The translations under genes and the position numbers were made by a program. Source: Ascidiaceihabitans sp039975415 (GTDB lineage Bacteria > Pseudomonadota > Alphaproteobacteria > Rhodobacterales > Rhodobacteraceae). Taken from it: a stretch of 64,000 nucleotides of DNA. Under the pieces are notes generated by a model, which saw only the letters and a program-made list of their open reading frames with translations, was not told where the DNA came from and searched no databases. The DNA is taken from NCBI RefSeq assembly GCF_039975415.1, contig NZ_JBDWHD010000006.1. One strand, 5' to 3'. This document shows positions 60,027 through 64,000 of this stretch, one piece after another. Position 1 is the stretch's first letter. Every line of letters starts with the position of its first letter.

Positions 60027-61055
60027 ATGAATTTGAAATCAATCATCGCAGCCGCTGTGCTGTCTGCTGTGGGTACTTTCGCCTCGGCGCAGACATATGA
60101 TCTGAAAATTGCGAGCTTTGTGACGCCGAAACATGGGATGTCCAAATGGATCGACGGTTGGGCCGCGTCGCTTGAGGAAAAGTCCGAAGGCCGCCTGAAA
60201 TTTGAGATTTTGCATGGTGCGCAGATGGGCCCACCGCCGGCCTATTACGACCTTGCGTCAAATGGCCAAGCGGACATTGCATGGGTTTTGCACGGCGCGA
60301 CGCCGGGGCGTTTCAAGCTGACTGAGATTTCGAACATGCCGTATCTGTTCTGCTCGGCAGAACAGGCGACGCGAGTTTTGAACGACCCATCCGTGCGGGC
60401 GCTGACCGATCCCGAACATCGCGGTGTTAAAGTTCTGACAACGTTTATGCACCCTCCGGGGCAGATCAACATGAAGGGCGGCCCTGTTCTGGCGCTGTCC
60501 GATCTTGAGGGCAAAGCCATGCGACCGCCGTCGAAAACGGTCGGGCAATTGATTGCGATGCTGGGCGGAAAACCTGTTGGATTGCCGCCAACCGCGATGG
60601 CCGAAGCGCTGCAAAAAGGCACAATTGACGGCACCATGATCGATTATGGTGGGGCCGGTCTTGCCTTCCAGTTAGGACCATTCTTGACGGATATCACCGA
60701 AGTCTACGCCTACACCTCGTCGTTCGCGTTAGTTATGAATCCGGACAGCTTTGGCGATTTGCCTGCCGATCTGCAAGCGATGGTGGACGAAAGCCTTGTT
60801 GGTATCTCGCCCCAAATCGGTCAGATCTGGGACAAGCTAGATGCGATTGGCAAAGATGTGCTGACCAAAGCGGGTGTAAACATTCACACCTTGTCTGACG
60901 AGGAAACCGCCAAGTTCCAAGCTGTTGGCGCCGCGCAGACGGCGAGATATCTTGCTTCACTCAATGACGCAGGGCTGCCTGGTGATGACGTTATGGCTGC
61001 GATCAAAGCAGCGATTGAGGTCGTCGGACCTGTGGGACCTGGATGTCAGTCTTAA
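60027..61055 (+). CDS. dctP: TRAP transporter solute-binding protein (DctP family)
   Basis: 342 residues from ATG 60027, preceded by GGGAGG. Signal peptide (near ASA|Q, residue 21), then LKIASFVTPKHGMSKWIDGWA, YYDLASNGQADIAWVLHG and SDLEGKAMRPPSKTVGQL, whose Arg is the usual carboxylate clamp. It begins the uptake part of the aromatic cluster. The small permease overlaps its end by 13 bp. Phthalate- and aromatic-acid-binding TRAP systems exist in marine bacteria, so the substrate is likely the ring acid degraded here. Confidence 0.9.
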   Translation: MNLKSIIAAAVLSAVGTFASAQTYDLKIASFVTPKHGMSKWIDGWAASLEEKSEGRLKFEILHGAQMGPPPAYYDLASNGQADIAWVLHGATPGRFKLTEISNMPYLFCSAEQATRVLNDPSVRALTDPEHRGVKVLTTFMHPPGQINMKGGPVLALSDLEGKAMRPPSKTVGQLIAMLGGKPVGLPPTAMAEALQKGTIDGTMIDYGGAGLAFQLGPFLTDITEVYAYTSSFALVMNPDSFGDLPADLQAMVDESLVGISPQIGQIWDKLDAIGKDVLTKAGVNIHTLSDEETAKFQAVGAAQTARYLASLNDAGLPGDDVMAAIKAAIEVVGPVGPGCQS

Positions 61056-61528
61056 CGACCCTGAACACGATACGAAACGGAGCCGCAGCGGTGATGACTG
61101 CTGCGGCTTCTGTTTGTTTGGCTTTCCTGATGCTGATCGTCACCGCTGACGTTGCCATGCGCGCAATTGATCCAAAGTGGCGGATATCAGGGACGTTGGA
61201 CTATGTTGAGTTTTCCCTAGACTGGATGATCTATCTTTCGATTGCCGCCGCCTTTTTTGCGGGACAGGTGATTGCAGTGGATATCATCGATAATTGGGAC
61301 ACCAGATACCGCTTTCAAAAGATCGGCCAAATGCTGACTTTGATCGCGTTGATCGCTGTTGGCTCACAGATCATTCGCCCGGCACTTGCTGTGCTTGAAT
61401 GGGGCGAGGTGACGTTCGATTTGGGCATTTTGAAGTTTTATTACTGGATCGCGATTTGGGTTGGCATAGGGTTTTCCATCCTTGCTGTCTTGCTTGAAAT
61501 CGTAACCAAAAAGGGTCCAAAACCGTGA
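61043..61528 (+). CDS. dctQ: TRAP transporter small permease (DctQ family)
   Basis: 161 residues, four hydrophobic segments, and the family loop GTLDYVEFSLDWMIYLSIAA (about 50-70). It starts at ATG 61043 inside the end of the dctP gene and overlaps the GTG start of dctM by 4 bp, so the three subunits are translationally coupled. Confidence 0.87.
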   Translation: MSVLTTLNTIRNGAAAVMTAAASVCLAFLMLIVTADVAMRAIDPKWRISGTLDYVEFSLDWMIYLSIAAAFFAGQVIAVDIIDNWDTRYRFQKIGQMLTLIALIAVGSQIIRPALAVLEWGEVTFDLGILKFYYWIAIWVGIGFSILAVLLEIVTKKGPKP

Positions 61529-62826
61529 CGCCTCAGATTATAGGCCTGCTGGCCATTGCGATCCTTGTTGGCATGATTTTCTTGCGCGTGCCTGTCGGAA
61601 CAGCATTGTTGCTGGTCGGCCTTGGCGGATATTGGGCGATTGATGGCTCAAAAACAGCGCTTTACACGCTTGGCGATAAACCGTTTTTGCTCGCACAAGC
61701 CTATTCACTTTCGGTCGTACCGCTGTTCCTTTTGATGGGCGTGGTCGCCAGTCGCACCAAGATGGCGACAGAGCTATTTACGGCGGCAAATGCGCTGTTC
61801 TCCAACTTTCGCGGTGGGCTTGCGATGGGCACCGTCGGGGCCTGTGCGGGGTTCGGGGCGATCTGTGGATCATCACTGGCCACGGCATCCACCATGACGC
61901 GGGTGTCGATCCCAGAGATGCGCAAACATGGGTATTCAGACGCGATCGCCGCCGGTGTTGTGGCATCGGGTGGCACTTTGGGCATTCTCATCCCACCATC
62001 GATCATCTTGATCATCTATTCGATCATTGCCCAACAGAGCGTCCCTGCGTTGTTCGCTGCGGCTTTGATCCCGGGTCTGCTGCTGGCCGCCTTGCACCTT
62101 GTGACCTTGAGCGTGCTGTCACGACTGCGTCCCGATGATATGCCGCCGGTTCCGTCCATGTCGTGGTCTGAGCGCTTTGCCGCCATTGGCGGTTTTTGGA
62201 AAATGGCCGTGATCTTTTCCTTGGTTGTTGGCGGGATCTTTCTAGGATGGTTTTCCCCGACCGAAGCCGCAGCCATCGGCGCACTTTTGACCATTCTGAT
62301 GGGATTTGTGACCCGTCAATTGAACATTCCAACTTTGATCAGCGCGTTCAAAGAAACGGTCACGACCACAGGAACGTTGTTCTTCATCATCCTAGGTGCG
62401 TTCATGTTCGCAGCCTTCATGGTCCAAACCCGTATCCCCGCAACGTTGGGCGATTGGGTCACATCACAAGGGATGGCCCCGCTTGCGGTGATCCTGTTTC
62501 TTGTCGTGATGTATGTGATCTTGGGATGTTTTCTGGATTCAATCTCAATGATCCTAATCACCGTACCGGTCTTCCTTCCCATCGTAGAGGCACTTGGGTA
62601 TTCCCCCATCTGGTTCGGTGTCTTTTTGGTCATCGTGGCAGAGATTGGGTTGATCACACCGCCAGTGGGTCTGAATATATTCGTCATCCGGGCCCAAGCG
62701 CCAGATATCCCACTGATGACAATCTATCGCGGCATCATGCCATTTCTTGTGACACATATCGTTGGGATCGCACTGTTGATCGCGATCCCAAGCCTTGCGA
62801 TCTGGCTGCCAAGCTTACTGTATTAA
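61525..62826 (+). CDS. dctM: TRAP transporter large permease (DctM family)
   Basis: 433 residues from GTG 61525. About twelve membrane helices with GGLAMGTVGACAGFGAICGS near 98-117, SGGTLGILIPPSIILIIYSI and the C-terminal EIGLITPPVGLNIFV. It shares family and layout with the DctM at 32942 but is a clearly different sequence. Its stop overlaps the convergent hydrolase stop at 62823-62826. Confidence 0.91.
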   Translation: MTPQIIGLLAIAILVGMIFLRVPVGTALLLVGLGGYWAIDGSKTALYTLGDKPFLLAQAYSLSVVPLFLLMGVVASRTKMATELFTAANALFSNFRGGLAMGTVGACAGFGAICGSSLATASTMTRVSIPEMRKHGYSDAIAAGVVASGGTLGILIPPSIILIIYSIIAQQSVPALFAAALIPGLLLAALHLVTLSVLSRLRPDDMPPVPSMSWSERFAAIGGFWKMAVIFSLVVGGIFLGWFSPTEAAAIGALLTILMGFVTRQLNIPTLISAFKETVTTTGTLFFIILGAFMFAAFMVQTRIPATLGDWVTSQGMAPLAVILFLVVMYVILGCFLDSISMILITVPVFLPIVEALGYSPIWFGVFLVIVAEIGLITPPVGLNIFVIRAQAPDIPLMTIYRGIMPFLVTHIVGIALLIAIPSLAIWLPSLLY

Positions 62827-63674
62827 GCGACGTTGACAGTCAGCACCCCAAGCTCTGGCGAGGTCACAACAATCGTATCCCCCGTACTGACAGGGCCAAC
62901 GCCTGCAGGCGTACCCGTCATGATCACGTCACCCGGCAAAAGGCTGTAAAATGCGGAACACATTTCGATCAGTTCAGGAATGGAGCGGATCAACAGACTG
63001 GTATCAGACGCCTGACGGACCTCGCCGTTGACGGTCAGTGAAAAGGCAATGTGGGCGGGGTCGGCAACCTCGTCCGGCGTGGCCAATGTTGGCCCCAATA
63101 CGGCAAAGCCATCGCAAGACTTGCGCATTGATCGGTCCTGTTTTCCTCGCGCTGTCATATCCAGCGCAAGGCTGTAGCCCGCGACACAAGCCATGGCATC
63201 GCTGGCCGCGATGTCGCGCCCGGCTTTGCCGATGATTACGGCCACTTCAGCTTCGTGATCCACACGTGCTGCGTCTTTTGGCAAGGTGATCGTCGCCCCA
63301 TCGCCAACAAGGGCCGATCCGGCTTTTAAAAAGCATCCGATTTCATCAATTGGATGAACTTTCGCGCCTTGATGCAGCCCGTGATCATCTTGGGCTTCGT
63401 CAAGGTGGGCGTGATAATTTACAGGCGCGCCGATGATTTTAGAGGGCAAGGCGACAGGGGCCTCAAGCACAACATCGTTGCGGTTCAGACGTGGAGCAGA
63501 TGCCAGCAATGCCCGCGCCTTCACAGCAACCTGATCAAGCGCCGCCACAAACGGATCGTGCAGGCTGCGGACCCATTTCACATCAGGCAATGTGTCTAGC
63601 GCATCCGTTACATCAAAAATCTCGTCACCGTGAACAACACCCAGGCGATCAACGTTAAACCGGCAAAACTGCAT
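62823..63674 (-). CDS. Fumarylacetoacetate-hydrolase-family protein
   Basis: 283 residues of the FAH fold. Metal site in VDHEAEVAVIIGKAG (Glu near 140 and 142) and a CDGFAVLGPTL lid, with the conserved MTGTPAGVGP near the C-terminus. In gentisate pathways it hydrolyses maleylpyruvate or fumarylpyruvate to pyruvate plus a C4 acid. Its gene is convergent with the TRAP transporter rather than in the same operon, but the location next to a gentisate-dioxygenase-type gene makes it the expected hydrolase. No maleylpyruvate isomerase is visible. Confidence 0.87.
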   Translation of the reverse strand: MQFCRFNVDRLGVVHGDEIFDVTDALDTLPDVKWVRSLHDPFVAALDQVAVKARALLASAPRLNRNDVVLEAPVALPSKIIGAPVNYHAHLDEAQDDHGLHQGAKVHPIDEIGCFLKAGSALVGDGATITLPKDAARVDHEAEVAVIIGKAGRDIAASDAMACVAGYSLALDMTARGKQDRSMRKSCDGFAVLGPTLATPDEVADPAHIAFSLTVNGEVRQASDTSLLIRSIPELIEMCSAFYSLLPGDVIMTGTPAGVGPVSTGDTIVVTSPELGVLTVNVA

Positions 63675-63702
63675 TTTATCTCTCTTGATTTTTTATACAT
63701 AT

Positions 63703-63735
63703 AAGCGGGGCGATGTGATCAACACCGCCCCGCTT
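63703..63735. terminator. GC-rich hairpin between the YceI and hydrolase genes
   Basis: AAGCGGGGCG (63703-63712) and CGCCCCGCTT (63726-63735) form a perfect 10-bp stem with a 13-base loop, 26 bp after the YceI stop on the minus strand. It is not followed by a T-run on that strand, so it is a strong hairpin but not a textbook terminator. Confidence 0.6.
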
Positions 63736-63760
63736 AAACGTCAGAAGTCAAATTTTCGCT

Positions 63761-64000
63761 CTACTCGGCCTTGACGGCTTCCAGCTCAATCTGAATTGCG
63801 ATCTCATCGCCAAGGGGGCCAACAAAAGCCGTCACACCCCAATCAGAGCGCATGATGCTGGTCGTCGCACTCACACCGATGGTATCTTTCTTAGTCAACG
63901 GGTTGGAGCCAGCGCCATTGAAAACAGCATCCAGTACAACTGGCTTGCTCACACCGTTCATGGTCAAATCGCCCGTGATCTTACCTGTGGTCTCGGTGCT
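63761..64000 (-). CDS. YceI-family periplasmic protein (N-terminus outside the window)
   Basis: The frame is open to base 64000, so only the last 79 residues are here. They carry the YceI-type lipocalin end: GKITGDLTMNGVSKPVVLDA, KKDTIGVSATTSIMRSDWGV and EIAIQIELEAVKAE. YceI proteins are secreted isoprenoid-binding beta-barrels, often induced by base or stress. Transcription runs towards the hydrolase gene with the hairpin in between. Confidence 0.8.
   Translation of the reverse strand, partial: STETTGKITGDLTMNGVSKPVVLDAVFNGAGSNPLTKKDTIGVSATTSIMRSDWGVTAFVGPLGDEIAIQIELEAVKAE

Noticed and set aside
1..64000. tRNA, rRNA, tmRNA and riboswitches
   Set aside because: No cloverleaf-like sequence, rRNA segment or known riboswitch consensus was noticed on either strand. 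A covariance-model scan would be needed to exclude small RNAs.

Overview
The window looks like the chromosome (or a large replicon) of a marine Rhodobacteraceae / Roseobacter-group alphaproteobacterium. The support is the mid-50s GC impression, two TRAP carboxylate transporters, a PQQ alcohol-dehydrogenase cluster of ped/exa type, CoA-dependent catabolic islands, IS5/IS3 debris and many small conserved proteins of that group. No rRNA, tRNA or CRISPR array was seen. Species cannot be fixed from the sequence alone.

Region 1 (1-16.4 kb) is a periplasmic quinoprotein alcohol-oxidation locus. It holds a PQQ dehydrogenase with the Asp-Tyr-Asp metal site of lanthanide-dependent enzymes, a truncated LuxR-type response regulator, cytochrome c-550 (PedF), a MoxJ-like binding protein, a beta-propeller, a PedA1/A2/B/C-like ABC exporter/importer set, a NosR/NirI-like flavin/Fe-S membrane protein with its ApbE flavin transferase, a CoxG-like protein, a VWA protein and a second, split NitT/TauT-type ABC transporter. 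A TTGG(A/T)CCAA motif recurs in three of its promoter regions.

Region 2 (16.4-19.9 kb) has a small DMT transporter, a type II restriction-modification pair, and decayed IS5 and recombinase-like fragments.

Region 3 (19.9-34.3 kb) is a divergent catabolic island. It encodes an almost complete peroxisome-like branched-chain beta-oxidation set (CoA ligases, LCAD-like dehydrogenase, MaoC hydratase, HSD17B4-like dehydrogenase, SCP2-type thiolase with DUF35, alpha-methylacyl-CoA racemase), a MarR regulator, a nitronate-monooxygenase-like protein and a TRAP transporter. The substrate is probably a methyl-branched, isoprenoid or sterol-side-chain acid.

Region 4 (34.3-36.9 kb) is a graveyard: a frameshifted ORF, a thermonuclease with a nonsense codon, an ORF split by an in-frame stop, and IS3 and integrase tails.

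Region 5 (36.9-46.3 kb) is a one-strand siderophore-iron operon (receptor, binding protein, two permeases, ATPase, reductase), preceded by an alpha/beta hydrolase and an AraC regulator.

Region 6 (46.3-54 kb) holds a strongly SD-led micro-ORF, a DUF1127-like protein, an Asn/Gly-repeat protein followed by three hairpins, a three-gene sensory module (hybrid kinase, periplasmic binding protein, OmpR regulator) and an internally deleted IS3 relic.

Region 7 (54-63.7 kb) is a divergent aromatic-acid cluster. It pairs a phthalate-type upper set (Rieske oxygenase, reductase, Gfo/Idh dihydrodiol-dehydrogenase-like, dihydroxyphthalate-decarboxylase-like) with a gentisate-type ring-cleavage cupin, an FAH hydrolase and a TRAP transporter, around a perfect 16-bp operator-like palindrome. 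This chemically mismatched pairing and the peroxisome-like island are the best candidates for undescribed biology. The window ends inside a YceI-family gene.
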